NCBI RefSeq assembly: GCF_009189165.1
Contig: NZ_CP045118.1
Span: 4,836,001 to 4,900,000 of the forward strand
Origin: Pseudomonas sp. SCB32
GTDB taxonomy: Bacteria > Pseudomonadota > Gammaproteobacteria > Pseudomonadales > Pseudomonadaceae
Reading direction: 5' to 3'
DNA: 64,000 nt
Positions 1 through 8,544 of this stretch are shown piece by piece. Every line of letters begins with the position of its first letter. The first letter of the stretch is position 1. The position numbers were made by a program, and so were the translations under genes. The notes beneath the pieces are model-generated. The model made no database searches. It was not told where the DNA came from and worked only from the letters and a program-made list of their open reading frames with translations.

Positions 1-19
1 CGAGCCCGGCACCTTGACA

Positions 20-502
20 TCAGGCCTTTGCGCCCCGTTGTGAGCGGTATACCGCAAGTCCTCTGGCAGCCTGCGCGCGGATCGCCGCCTGCACCGGAGG
101 CGCCCAGCCCAGCAGCGCGCCCTTGGCGCCGAGGGCCTGGCGCGACCACTTCCACAGGTCGAACCTGTCGACGTGACGACAGATCAGGCCATCGCGAAAT
201 TCGAATTGTGCCTGGATGTGATTGACTACCCGGCGACCGGTCTGGCTGAAGGTATAGGACGCCACCCAGCGCGCCGTGCCGCGTCGCTCATCCGCCTGGA
301 CGTCCTCGTAGCTCAACGAGAAATCCTCGGCGCGCGCGGTGAGCATGCGCCACATGTCCCCGGCCTCGGCGCCACGCAGATCGGTGAAGACCGGATCGCT
401 GAAGTGCACGTCCGCGCTGTAGCAGGCGGCCATGGCGTCGCCGTCGCGGCGCTGGAAGGCCTGGTAGAAGCGTTCGATCAACTGGGCGTTGGGATGAGCC
501 AT
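20..502 (-). CDS. SnoaL/NTF2-like protein
   Basis: The product is about 160 residues with the look of a small NTF2/SnoaL-like alpha-beta barrel: an N-terminal helix (LIERFYQAFQRRDGDAM), then the CYSADVHFSDPVF segment and a C-terminal half rich in beta strand. These proteins are often small hydrolases, cyclases or ligand-binding folds, and the substrate cannot be read from sequence. The frame stays open far upstream (to about 871), but the start at 502 (MAHPNAQ) gives a standard-length domain and the upstream translation resembles no protein. No strong SD is visible. It diverges from the GlxA-type regulator at 615, which may control it (inference). Confidence 0.75.
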   Translation of the reverse strand: MAHPNAQLIERFYQAFQRRDGDAMAACYSADVHFSDPVFTDLRGAEAGDMWRMLTARAEDFSLSYEDVQADERRGTARWVASYTFSQTGRRVVNHIQAQFEFRDGLICRHVDRFDLWKWSRQALGAKGALLGWAPPVQAAIRAQAARGLAVYRSQRGAKA

Positions 503-614
503 GGTGGCGCTCGCATAGTAGGGTTGAGCGCAGTATCGATGACGTTTCGACTGGACACGATTGGCAATATCGACAAAATTATGATCGATAACGCCAAAGC
601 AGTAGTGAGACGTC

Positions 615-1565
615 ATGTTCAGGATAGCCCTGTTCGTCTGCCCGCAAACACTGTGTTCAAGCCTTGGCCTGGCCATGGATGCCTTCCACCTGGCCAACCG
701 GCTCGACGGCCGTCGCCTCTTTGAGGTGCAGCGGGTAAGCGCCGACGGCGCACCGGTTGCGCTCTCCTTCGGACGCATCGAAGTGGAAGGTGGTCTCGAC
801 CTCGCCAGTGGCTGCGACTTGCTGCTGATTCCCGCCACCGGACCGGACGTCGCCGCTACCTGCAACGCCAATCAGGCATTGCTCGCCTGGTTGCGCGACA
901 GCCCGCCCGGCCTGCAACTGGGCAGCCTGTGCAGCAGCGCCTTCCTGCTTGCCGAAGCGGGCGTACTGGACGGCCGCCGCGCTACCACCCACTGGGCGCT
1001 GGAAACCGCCTTCCGCGAACGTTATCCACAGGTGAACCTGGACATCGATGCGTTGTGCACCGAGGACGGCGGGCGTCTCTGCTCCGGCGGCGCGCAGGCC
1101 GGGCTGGATCTGTGCCTGTACCTGATCGAGCGCCATGCCGGCGCGGCGCTGGCCCGGCGTGCCGCGGCAACCCTGGTGTTCGAGCATGGCCGAGGCCGGC
1201 AGCGGCGCTTCACCCCGCTGCTGCCCGAGCCGCTCCCCGAGGGCTCGGCGCTGGCCCCATTGCTCGAATGGCTGGACGACAACTATGCCGAGCCGTTCGA
1301 CCTGGCCGCGCTGGCGCAGCGCGTGCACTGCTCGACACGCACGTTACTGCGGCGCTTCCGCGAGCAGTTGGGGATGACCCCGAACGATTACGTGCAGCGC
1401 CTGCGCATCGCCTCGGCACAGGAGGCGCTGGGGGACCCGGGGCGCTCGCTGGAGCGCATCGCCAGCGACATCGGCTACGCCGACCGCGCCAGCTTCGCGC
1501 GGTTGTTCAAGCAGTTGTGCGGGGAGACGCCGGGGGCTTTCCGGCAGCGGATGCTGGGACGGTAG
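615..1565 (+). CDS. GlxA-type AraC-family transcriptional regulator
   Basis: A 316-residue regulator with two parts. Residues 1 to about 170 form a DJ-1/PfpI-like (class I amidotransferase-like) domain, with the LCSSAFLLAEAGVLDGRRATTHW segment typical of GlxA-type proteins. Residues about 215-315 hold a double helix-turn-helix AraC domain (FDLAALAQRVHCSTRTLLRRF, then RIASDIGYADRASFARLFK). Family members sense small molecules, often nitrogenous metabolites such as quaternary amines or amino acids, and activate nearby catabolic genes. The ligand here is unknown. The divergent NTF2-like gene, 112 bp away, is the obvious candidate target. Confidence 0.88.
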   Translation: MFRIALFVCPQTLCSSLGLAMDAFHLANRLDGRRLFEVQRVSADGAPVALSFGRIEVEGGLDLASGCDLLLIPATGPDVAATCNANQALLAWLRDSPPGLQLGSLCSSAFLLAEAGVLDGRRATTHWALETAFRERYPQVNLDIDALCTEDGGRLCSGGAQAGLDLCLYLIERHAGAALARRAAATLVFEHGRGRQRRFTPLLPEPLPEGSALAPLLEWLDDNYAEPFDLAALAQRVHCSTRTLLRRFREQLGMTPNDYVQRLRIASAQEALGDPGRSLERIASDIGYADRASFARLFKQLCGETPGAFRQRMLGR

Positions 1566-1665
1566 GCGGAGGGCCACAGCGGGTGGCGATCGAGCAGGGC
1601 GCAACGGGGAGTCAAGGTCAGACCGCGCACAACCGCGAACGGTTGTACGCCCTACGAAAAGCTTC

Positions 1666-2382
1666 CTAGTGGAACCACTCCATCGCGGTGCGCCAGACGC
1701 ACACGCCGACGAAGTACGCCGATGCGGCGAACCACAGGCCGAGTTGCCAGGGCTGGTCGAGCGGCTGCTGGAGGATCAGCAGCGCGCTGCTGAGCATCCA
1801 GATGAAGGTCACGGCGATGTTCAGCGGCATGAACTGGCGCACGCGGAACGGGTGCAGGAACTTCATCTTGGTCAGGGTCAGCGCGGCCAGCACCAGCACG
1901 GTGATGAAGCTCACCCAGGGGTGCAGGGCGAGTACGTAGAAGTACACCGCGACCACGTTCCACGCAGCCGGGAAGCCGACGAAGTAGTTGTCCTTGCTCT
2001 TCATGTTCACGTTGCAGAAGCAGAACAGCGAGGACACCAGGATCACGCCCACCGCCAGCAGCTCGGTGTGCGCCGGCAGCGGTATGTAGCGGTAGATGAA
2101 GATCGCCGGGATGAAGACGTAGGTGAGGTAGTCGATCACCAGGTCCAGGGTGGAGCCATCGAAGTGCGGCAGCACCGCCTTGACGTCGAACTTGCGCGCC
2201 AGAGTGCCGTCCAGCCCATCCACCAGCAGGGCCACGCCCAGCCACAACAGGCAAGCCTGGGGCCGGTTGTCGACCAGTGCCAACAGCGCCAGCAGCGCAA
2301 GGATGACACCGCTGGAGGTCACCGCATGGGCGCTCCAGGCTTTGGCTTTGCTCAGGTTCAATGGCGATAGGATCAGGTTCAC
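1666..2382 (-). CDS. pcs: Phosphatidylcholine synthase
   Basis: A 238-residue integral membrane protein of the CDP-alcohol phosphatidyltransferase family. The catalytic signature DG-x2-AR-x(n)-G-x3-D-x3-D is visible (DGTLARKF, later GSTLDLVID). About eight hydrophobic segments follow one another. Length and sequence match bacterial Pcs, which condenses choline directly with CDP-diacylglycerol to form phosphatidylcholine in the inner membrane. It is a single-gene unit on the minus strand. In P. aeruginosa pcs also sits close to the amino-acid-binding-protein and rhlB neighbourhood (recalled synteny). Confidence 0.93.
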   Translation of the reverse strand: MNLILSPLNLSKAKAWSAHAVTSSGVILALLALLALVDNRPQACLLWLGVALLVDGLDGTLARKFDVKAVLPHFDGSTLDLVIDYLTYVFIPAIFIYRYIPLPAHTELLAVGVILVSSLFCFCNVNMKSKDNYFVGFPAAWNVVAVYFYVLALHPWVSFITVLVLAALTLTKMKFLHPFRVRQFMPLNIAVTFIWMLSSALLILQQPLDQPWQLGLWFAASAYFVGVCVWRTAMEWFH

Positions 2383-2646
2383 GTCGGCTCTCTTCCTTCG
2401 GACGTCGATGCAGGCGAGCTATTAGAAACGTTAGCCCATCCCTGACAAACCACTGCACATGGGAACACCAATCCGCCGGTCGAGTTCAGCCCGTGCGTAT
2501 CGTTGCCGTCATCACGGCGGTGGGAGTCCCAGCATACGCTGTCGCGGCGGCGAGGTGCCATCGCGGGAGACGAGCGTGAGGTTTCCAGGCATTGCGCCAG
2601 GCACGGACAGCCCCTCTCCCCCCTGGAGGGAAAGGGGCGCTTCCCG

Positions 2647-3423
2647 TCAGTGCAGAATCTGGCTGAGGAAGAGCTTGGTCCGGTCCGACTTCGGGTTGTC
2701 GAAGAACTGGTCCGGCGGGGCCTGCTCGACGATCTCGCCCTTGTCCATGAAGATCACCCGGTTCGCCACGGTGCGCGCAAAGCCCATCTCGTGGGTCACG
2801 CAGAGCATGGTCATGCCGCTCTGCGCCAGGCCGATCATGGTGTCGAGCACCTCCTTCACCATCTCCGGATCCAGCGCCGAGGTCGGCTCGTCGAACAGCA
2901 TGATCTTCGGCTTCATGCACAGCGCCCGGGCAATCGCTACGCGCTGCTGCTGGCCGCCGGAGAGCTGCCCCGGGTACTTGTTGGCCTGCTCCGGGATGCG
3001 CACGCGCTCCAGGTAATGCATGGCGATTTCCTCAGCCTGGCGCTTGGGCAACTTGCGCACCCACATGGGCGCCAGGATGCAGTTCTGCAGCACGGTCAGG
3101 TGCGGGAACAGGTTGAAGTGCTGGAACACCATGCCGACCTCGCTGCGGATCGCCTCGATCTGCTTGAGGTCGTTGGTCAGCTCCGTGCCGTCGACCACGA
3201 TACTGCCCTGCTGGTGTTCCTCCAGGCGGTTGATACAGCGGATAGTGGTGGACTTGCCCGACCCGGACGGGCCGCAGAGGACGATGCGCTCGCCCTGCTT
3301 CACCTCCAGGTTGATGTCCTTGAGTACGTGGAACTGGCCGTACCACTTGTTCACGCCCTTCATGGTGATCATCGTGTGATCGCCGACGGCCGGCTGTGCG
3401 GTCTTTTGGGTGGCTTCAGACAT
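2647..3423 (-). CDS. aapP: General L-amino acid ABC transporter, ATPase AapP
   Basis: A 258-residue polar-amino-acid ABC ATPase. Walker [10 protein letters not shown] is at residues 51-59, followed by the Q-loop ([15 protein letters not shown]), the LSGGQQQR signature, Walker B ([12 protein letters not shown]) and the switch His (VTHEMGF). It energises uptake through AapQ/AapM with AapJ delivering substrate. It is the last gene of aapJQMP. Its SD (AGGAG, complement of 3432-3436) lies only 2 nt from the end of the 268-bp repeat element that separates it from aapM, so the element forms its immediate 5' context in the mRNA. Confidence 0.93.
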   Translation of the reverse strand: MSEATQKTAQPAVGDHTMITMKGVNKWYGQFHVLKDINLEVKQGERIVLCGPSGSGKSTTIRCINRLEEHQQGSIVVDGTELTNDLKQIEAIRSEVGMVFQHFNLFPHLTVLQNCILAPMWVRKLPKRQAEEIAMHYLERVRIPEQANKYPGQLSGGQQQRVAIARALCMKPKIMLFDEPTSALDPEMVKEVLDTMIGLAQSGMTMLCVTHEMGFARTVANRVIFMDKGEIVEQAPPDQFFDNPKSDRTKLFLSQILH

Positions 3424-3438
3424 GATGATCGCTCCTAA

Positions 3439-3706
3439 TAGGGCCTGATGACGCTTGATCGTGCGCCGCGTTGCTGCGCCAAATCACGCCAGACAAGGCG
3501 CAGGACGCCGGCAATGGCACTCCCTTGTCCAGTCCTGCAACGCAGGCTGGCGTGATTTGCCGCGCAACCCGCAGGGACGAGGTCCCATTTTGCGCAGCGC
3601 TGCGTTACTCGTCGTTCATCTGGGAAAACCAAACTTCTCTCCTCGCGCCTTGCCCTGCGCAAAATGGGACTTCGTCGCGGCCACGATCAAGCGTCATCAG
3701 GCCCTA
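3439..3706. mobile_element. 268-bp MITE-like element with nested hairpins
   Basis: The ends are perfect 25-bp inverted repeats, 3439-3463 and 3682-3706, each beginning TAGGGCCTGATGACGC when read inward. Inside lie two more perfect inverted repeats side by side: 13 bp (3480-3492 with 3547-3559) and 16 bp (3582-3597 with 3655-3670). The whole could fold as a three-way, cloverleaf-like structure. No protein is encoded. The outer TA dinucleotides would fit TA target duplication by an IS630/Tc1-type transposase (inference). It overlaps the last codons and stop of aapM and ends 2 nt from the SD of aapP. Confidence 0.75.
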
Positions 3707-4797
3707 CGATGACCGGTGTCCAGCTTGCGCTCCAGGTGCTGGGAGTAGCGGGACATGCTGAAACAGAAGATCCAGTAGACCGCCGCGGCGAACACATAGC
3801 CTTCGATGGCCATGCCCAGCCAGGCCGGGTCCGCGGTGGCGCGCTTGATGCTGTTGAGGAAGTCGAACAGGCCGATGATGATCACCAGGCTGGTGTCCTT
3901 GAACAGGGCGATAAAGGTGTTGACGATGCCGGGAATCACCAGCTTCAGCGCCTGCGGCAGGATCACCAGGCCCATGCTCCGCCAGTAGCCCAGGCCCATC
4001 GCGGCAGCGGCCTCGTACTGGCCCTTGGGGATAGCCTGCATGCCGCCGCGCACCACCTCGGCGATGTAGGCGGCCTCGAACAGCACCACCATCACCATGG
4101 CCCGCAGCAGCTTGTCGAGGTTCATGCCCTCGGGCAGGAACAGCGGCAGCATCACCGAGGACATGAACAGCACCGTGATCAGCGGCACGCCACGCCAGAA
4201 CTCGATGGTAGTGACGCAGATGACCTTGATCGCCGGCATCTTCGAGCGCCGCCCCAGCGCCAGCAGGATACCCAGTGGCATCGCCCCGCAGATGCCGACC
4301 GCGGCGATCACCACGGTGAGCATCAGGCCGCCCCACGCGCTGGTGGGTACGTTGTCCAGGCCTAGGAAGCCGCCGTGCAACAACCAGAAGGCCACCAGCG
4401 GCAAGGCCACGAGGAAACACGCGCCGTACTTCAGCTTGTAATGGAAACGCTTGAGGAACAGCGGCGCCGCCCCGAAGATCACGAAGAGCACGGTGAGGTC
4501 CACGCGCCAGCGCAGTTCCTCGGGGTAGAAGCCGTACATGAACTGGCCGAAGCGCGAGGCGATGAACACCCAGCAGGCGCCCTCGCGGGAGCAGTCGGCG
4601 CGGGTCGCCCCGACCCAGTTGGCCTTGATGAACGCCCACTCCAGCAGCGGCGGCAGGATCAGGAACACCAGGTACAGGCCCACCAGCGTCAGCAAGGTGT
4701 TGAACCAGCCGGAGAACAGGTTGGCGCGCAGCCAGCCGAGGACACCCACGCTCATCGCTGGCGGCGGCAGGTCGGGCTTGAAGGTATGAATGGCCAT
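3697..4797 (-). CDS. aapM: General L-amino acid ABC transporter, permease AapM
   Basis: A 366-residue inner-membrane permease of the polar amino acid (His/Gln/Arg-like) family. A hydrophobic N-terminal section is followed by the permease core with the EAA loop (EAAAAMGLGYWRSMGLVILPQALK). It forms the translocation pore with AapQ. The last codons (RRA-stop) are partly supplied by the end of the repeat element at 3439-3706, so the native C-terminus may have been replaced by a few element-encoded residues. It starts at ATG 4797, about 10 bp after aapQ stops. Confidence 0.92.
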   Translation of the reverse strand: MAIHTFKPDLPPPAMSVGVLGWLRANLFSGWFNTLLTLVGLYLVFLILPPLLEWAFIKANWVGATRADCSREGACWVFIASRFGQFMYGFYPEELRWRVDLTVLFVIFGAAPLFLKRFHYKLKYGACFLVALPLVAFWLLHGGFLGLDNVPTSAWGGLMLTVVIAAVGICGAMPLGILLALGRRSKMPAIKVICVTTIEFWRGVPLITVLFMSSVMLPLFLPEGMNLDKLLRAMVMVVLFEAAYIAEVVRGGMQAIPKGQYEAAAAMGLGYWRSMGLVILPQALKLVIPGIVNTFIALFKDTSLVIIIGLFDFLNSIKRATADPAWLGMAIEGYVFAAAVYWIFCFSMSRYSQHLERKLDTGHRRA

Positions 4798-4807
4798 CGT
4801 CCTCTCC

Positions 4808-5992
4808 CTACCGCTCGATCAGCGCGATTCGTTTGTTGTACCAGTTCATCAGCAACGAAATGCTGATGCTGATGGCCAGGTACACGCTCATGGTGATGGT
4901 CATGGTCTCGATGGCCTGGCCGGTCTGGTTGAGCACCGTACCGGCGAACAGCGAGACCATGTCCGGGTAGCCGATTGCGGCCGCCAGCGAGGAGTTCTTC
5001 GCCAGGTTCAGGTACTGGCTGGTCAGCGGTGGGATGATCACCCGCAGCGCCTGCGGGATGACCACCAGGCGCAGGGTCTGCCCCGGCCTCAGGCCGAGGG
5101 AGCCGGCCGCCTCGGTCTGGCCATGGCTGACCGCCTGGATACCGGCACGCACCGTCTCGCCGATGAAGGCGGCGGTGTACACCGACAGCGCGAGGATGAT
5201 CGACACCAGCTCCGGGATCACCACCCAGCCGCCGCGGAAGTTGAAGCCCTGCAGCACCGGCACGTCCCAGTGGAACGGCGCGCCGGCGAACAGCGATACC
5301 AGTGCAGGCAGCAGGATCAGCAAGGCCAGGCCGCTGAGGAATACCGGAAAGGTCTTGCCGGTGGCGTGGCGGCGGGCCTTGGCCCACTTCCAGATCACCG
5401 TCCAGCCGACCAGGGCCAGGATGAACGCAACGATGAACGGCCCCAGGCCATCGGCGGCCAGCGGCTGGGGCATCTGCAGACCACGGTTGTTGACGAAGAA
5501 CAGGTTGCCGAAGCTGATGCTCTGCCGCGGGTTCGGCAGTGGGCCGAGCACGGCGAAGTACCAGAAGAAGATCTGCAGCAGCGGCGGGATGTTGCGGAAG
5601 GTCTCGATGTACAGGGTCGCCAGCTTGCGGATCAGCCAGTTGCGCGACAGCCGCGCCACGCCGAGGATGAAGCCGATGACGGTGGCGAAGAAGATGCCAA
5701 CCACCGTGACCAGCAGCGTGTTGAGCAGGCCGACCAGGAACACCCGGCCATAGGTATCGCTTTCGCTGTAGTCGATCAGGTGCTGGGAGATGCCGAATCC
5801 GGCGCTGTTCTTGAGAAATCCGAAGCCGGACTGGATGCCCCGGTGGGCCAGGTTGGTCTGGGTGTTATCGAAGAGAAACCAGCCGACCGCGACGACAGCG
5901 ATCACCGCTATGATCTGGAAGGCCCAGGCACGCACGACGGGATCGGTGAGCGAAAGCCCTCGCGGGCGCTGGGCTTTGATGGAGTTCTGCAT
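4808..5992 (-). CDS. aapQ: General L-amino acid ABC transporter, permease AapQ
   Basis: A 394-residue permease, longer than simple HisQ-type permeases, as is usual for AapQ/BztB. After an N-terminal transmembrane segment comes a stretch of about 60 residues (HRGIQSGFGFLKNSAGFGI), then the BPD_transp core with EAA loop (EAAGSLGLRPGQTLRLVVIPQALR). It pairs with AapM. The gene lies second in a minus-strand operon, 125 bp after aapJ. Confidence 0.92.
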   Translation of the reverse strand: MQNSIKAQRPRGLSLTDPVVRAWAFQIIAVIAVVAVGWFLFDNTQTNLAHRGIQSGFGFLKNSAGFGISQHLIDYSESDTYGRVFLVGLLNTLLVTVVGIFFATVIGFILGVARLSRNWLIRKLATLYIETFRNIPPLLQIFFWYFAVLGPLPNPRQSISFGNLFFVNNRGLQMPQPLAADGLGPFIVAFILALVGWTVIWKWAKARRHATGKTFPVFLSGLALLILLPALVSLFAGAPFHWDVPVLQGFNFRGGWVVIPELVSIILALSVYTAAFIGETVRAGIQAVSHGQTEAAGSLGLRPGQTLRLVVIPQALRVIIPPLTSQYLNLAKNSSLAAAIGYPDMVSLFAGTVLNQTGQAIETMTITMSVYLAISISISLLMNWYNKRIALIER

Positions 5993-6117
5993 GTAAGCCC
6001 TCTTTCGAAGGCTCCGCGGCAGACGCAGGACTACGCCCGCGTCGCCAGCGGAGGCTTCATGTCATCGGAAACAGGGCCGGCGCCCACCATCAGGGCGCCG
6101 GGCACGCGCGGGTACGG

Positions 6118-7146
6118 TCAGCGCACCGGCGGTGCGTACTGCAGACCACCCTTGTTCCACTGGGCGTTGAGGCCACGCTTGATCTTCAGGTCGCTGCCGT
6201 CGCCGACGTTGCGATCGAAGATCTCGCCGTAGTTACCCACTTGCTTGACGATCTGCACCACCCAGTCCTTGGACAGCTTCAGATCCTTGCCGTAGTCGCC
6301 TTCGGCGCCGAGCAGGCGGGCGACGTCCGGGTTCTTGGTGTTCTTGGCCATCTCCTCGACGTTCTTCGAGTTCACGCCCAGTTCTTCGGCATTGAGCATG
6401 GCGAAGAGCGTCCAGCGCGCGATGTGGAACCACTCCTCGTCACCCTGGCGTACCGCCGGGGCCAGCGGCTCCTTGGAGATGACTTCCGGCAGCACCACGT
6501 AATCATCCGGCTTGGCCAGCTTGATGCGCTGGGCATAGAGCTGCGACTGGTCGGAGGTCAGCACGTCGCAACGACCGGACTCCAGCGACTTGGCGCTCTC
6601 GTCGGAGGTGTCGTAGGTGATGGGGGTGTACTTGAGGTTGTTGGAACGGAAGTAGTCGGACAGGTTCAGCTCGGTGGTGGTGCCTGCCTGGATGCACACG
6701 GTGGCGCCGTCGAGTTCCTTGGCGCTGGAAACGCCGAGCTTCTTGTTCACCAGGAAGCCCTGGCCGTCGTAGTAGGTCACGCCGACGAAGCTCAGGCCCA
6801 TGGCGCTGTCGCGCGAACTGGTCCAGGTGGAGTTGCGCGAGAGGATGTCGATCTCGCCGGACTGCAGCGCGGTGAAGCGCTCCTTGGCGGTCAGCGGGCT
6901 GAACTTGACCTTGCTGGCGTCGCCGAACACCGCGGCTGCCACGGCGCGGCAGACATCGACGTCGATGCCCTTGTACTGCCCCTTGGCGTCGGCATAGGAG
7001 AAGCCCGGAAGACCATCACTGATACCGCACTGCACGTAGCCTTTCTTCTTCACTGCATCAAGGGTGGCGCCCGCGTGAGCGAGGCCGCTGATACCGAACA
7101 CGGCGGCGGTGGTCAGCACTGCCAGGGTGGATTTCACCATCTTCAT
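6118..7146 (-). CDS. aapJ: General L-amino acid ABC transporter, periplasmic binding protein AapJ
   Basis: A 342-residue periplasmic solute-binding protein. The start at 7146 (MKMVKSTLAVLTT) is chosen because it opens a clean signal peptide, cleaved near AHA-GATL, and is preceded by a GGAGAAG-type SD; the frame is open a further 23 codons upstream without a signal sequence. The mature part has the family-3 solute-binding motif (GIDVDVCRAVAAAVFGD) and the size typical of AapJ/BztA. It binds a broad range of L-amino acids and feeds AapQMP. As the first gene, it usually gives the most abundant product of such operons. Confidence 0.93.
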   Translation of the reverse strand: MKMVKSTLAVLTTAAVFGISGLAHAGATLDAVKKKGYVQCGISDGLPGFSYADAKGQYKGIDVDVCRAVAAAVFGDASKVKFSPLTAKERFTALQSGEIDILSRNSTWTSSRDSAMGLSFVGVTYYDGQGFLVNKKLGVSSAKELDGATVCIQAGTTTELNLSDYFRSNNLKYTPITYDTSDESAKSLESGRCDVLTSDQSQLYAQRIKLAKPDDYVVLPEVISKEPLAPAVRQGDEEWFHIARWTLFAMLNAEELGVNSKNVEEMAKNTKNPDVARLLGAEGDYGKDLKLSKDWVVQIVKQVGNYGEIFDRNVGDGSDLKIKRGLNAQWNKGGLQYAPPVR

Positions 7147-7661
7147 CGATCTTCTCCGTTGCTTTTTTAGTGTTCTGGAGTCCCGGCTCCACCGCCGTAC
7201 CCTCGTGAGGCACAAGCAGGACCACTGACGGGATGGAGACCTAAGGGTGAGTCTAGTCGGCTCTCGGAAACCGCACCGAGGCGTTGCAGACGTCCCCCGC
7301 GCCCGCGGGTGATGCGGGCGGGAACGGGTTCGAGCAGATCATTGCGCGTGAAGGCGAAGGTCCGTCACGCCAACCGTTGACCGCGGCCGGACGTGACGGA
7401 CCCTGAAGCGGCCCAAGGCAATTACCACCGCGCTTGCGGTACAGCTTTCCGGATGGGGTCGGTAAAGTGTTACCGCAAGCGGGGTGGCATAGCCTGGAGC
7501 CTGAATTAGCAAGGGCCGTACCAGCTCCGCGTAGCTTCCTGCAATCGGGCAGCGTCAAGCCCTGCAAGTTATGGCAATGCGACATCTTCTTGCAGCGCAC
7601 TTTCGACCGTTTTCGCGCGCGGTGCGCCAGCCTAGAGCGCCCGCCCCACTCTGGAGCCTCC
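7147..7661. other. Intergenic region between aapJ and the esterase gene
   Basis: These 515 bp lie between the divergent aapJ and esterase genes and must hold both promoters. I see no convincing gene. The one clear structure is an 11-bp perfect inverted repeat (GGTCCGTCACG at 7359-7369, complement at 7392-7402) with a 22-bp spacer, which could be an operator or a hairpin. No promoter hexamers were assigned. Confidence 0.4.
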
Positions 7662-8315
7662 ATGACCCAGCCCCTGATCTTCGAACCCTCCCGTCCAGCC
7701 GACGCCTGCGTCATTTGGTTGCACGGCCTGGGTGCCGACCGTTACGACTTCGAACCGGTAGCACAGATGCTGCAGCGCAGCTTCAGCAGCACCCGCTTCA
7801 TCCTCCCGCAGGCGCCGACCCGTCCGGTCGGCATCTTCAATGGCATGTCGGTCCCCAGTTGGTACGACATCCTCGGTGCGACCCCTTCGCGGATCATCGA
7901 CGAGACACAGTTCGCAAGCTCCGTGCAGAGCATCACAACGCTCATTCAGGAGCAGATCGACCAGGGTATCGAAGCATCGCGGATCATCCTGGCCGGCTTC
8001 TCCCAGGGCGGCGCCGTGGCCCTGCACACGGGCTACCTGGGCTGGGAGGGTGAACTGGGAGGCGTTATTGCGCTGTCCACCTACGGCCAGACATTCAGGG
8101 ACGGCGTAAACCTTTGCGCGGAGAAACGGCGCCTGCCGGCACTCTGCCTGCACGGCACTCTGGACAATGTGGTGGCGCCCGCCATGGGCCGCGCTGCGTA
8201 TGACTTCCTCATCGCCCAGGGCGTGCCGGCGCGTTGGTACGCCTACCCGATGGCCCACGAGGTGACCAACGAGGAACTCGGTGACATTGCCGCGTGGCTG
8301 CGGGAGCGTCTCTGA
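7662..8315 (+). CDS. Carboxylesterase (alpha/beta hydrolase)
   Basis: A 217-residue alpha/beta hydrolase of the carboxylesterase/acyl-protein-thioesterase-like (Abhydrolase_2) family. The nucleophile elbow is GFSQGG, the acid is likely Asp in HGTLDNVV and the base His in PMAHEV. There is no signal peptide, so it is probably cytosolic. The start at 7662 (MTQPLIF) has a GGAG SD about 6 nt upstream; the frame is open further upstream but without protein-like content. A homologue stands next to aapJ/pcs-type genes in P. aeruginosa (recalled synteny). The physiological ester is unknown. Confidence 0.88.
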   Translation: MTQPLIFEPSRPADACVIWLHGLGADRYDFEPVAQMLQRSFSSTRFILPQAPTRPVGIFNGMSVPSWYDILGATPSRIIDETQFASSVQSITTLIQEQIDQGIEASRIILAGFSQGGAVALHTGYLGWEGELGGVIALSTYGQTFRDGVNLCAEKRRLPALCLHGTLDNVVAPAMGRAAYDFLIAQGVPARWYAYPMAHEVTNEELGDIAAWLRERL

Positions 8316-8394
8316 CCCCTCGGGGGAATGGGCCGGCGAGCATACAGGTCTATCCAGGCGAACAGCCTGGAGCTCGCGTGAGAGCCGAAAACTC

Positions 8395-8421
8395 GCCGGG
8401 CCGACCGCCGGTCGGCCCGGC
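8395..8421. terminator. GC-rich hairpin downstream of the esterase gene
   Basis: A perfect 12-bp inverted repeat (GCCGGGCCGACC, 3-nt loop, complement) begins 80 bp after the esterase stop. It lacks a T-tract, so it is a possible mRNA 3'-end stabiliser or weak terminator rather than a classic intrinsic terminator. Confidence 0.4.
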
Positions 8422-8502
8422 ATGGCACCAGATTGCCAGTATCCAAATCTGATTAATACTGATGGCTCAATGTGCGTATTGGACTACTAGGGAGAGTCGG
8501 TC

Positions 8503-8544
8503 GTGCACATCATCAGTCCCTTCCCCACCTCCATTGCACCATGA
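8503..8544 (+). CDS. Possible 13-codon leader peptide upstream of the GGDEF gene
   Basis: A GTG at 8503 is preceded at a good distance by GGGAGAG (8490-8496). It opens a 13-codon frame (VHIISPFPTSIAP) whose TGA stop overlaps the ATG of the next gene as ATGA. The downstream gene has no SD of its own, so this short ORF could deliver ribosomes by translational coupling. Such a short ORF can occur by chance, so this is a proposal only. Confidence 0.3.
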   Translation: MHIISPFPTSIAP

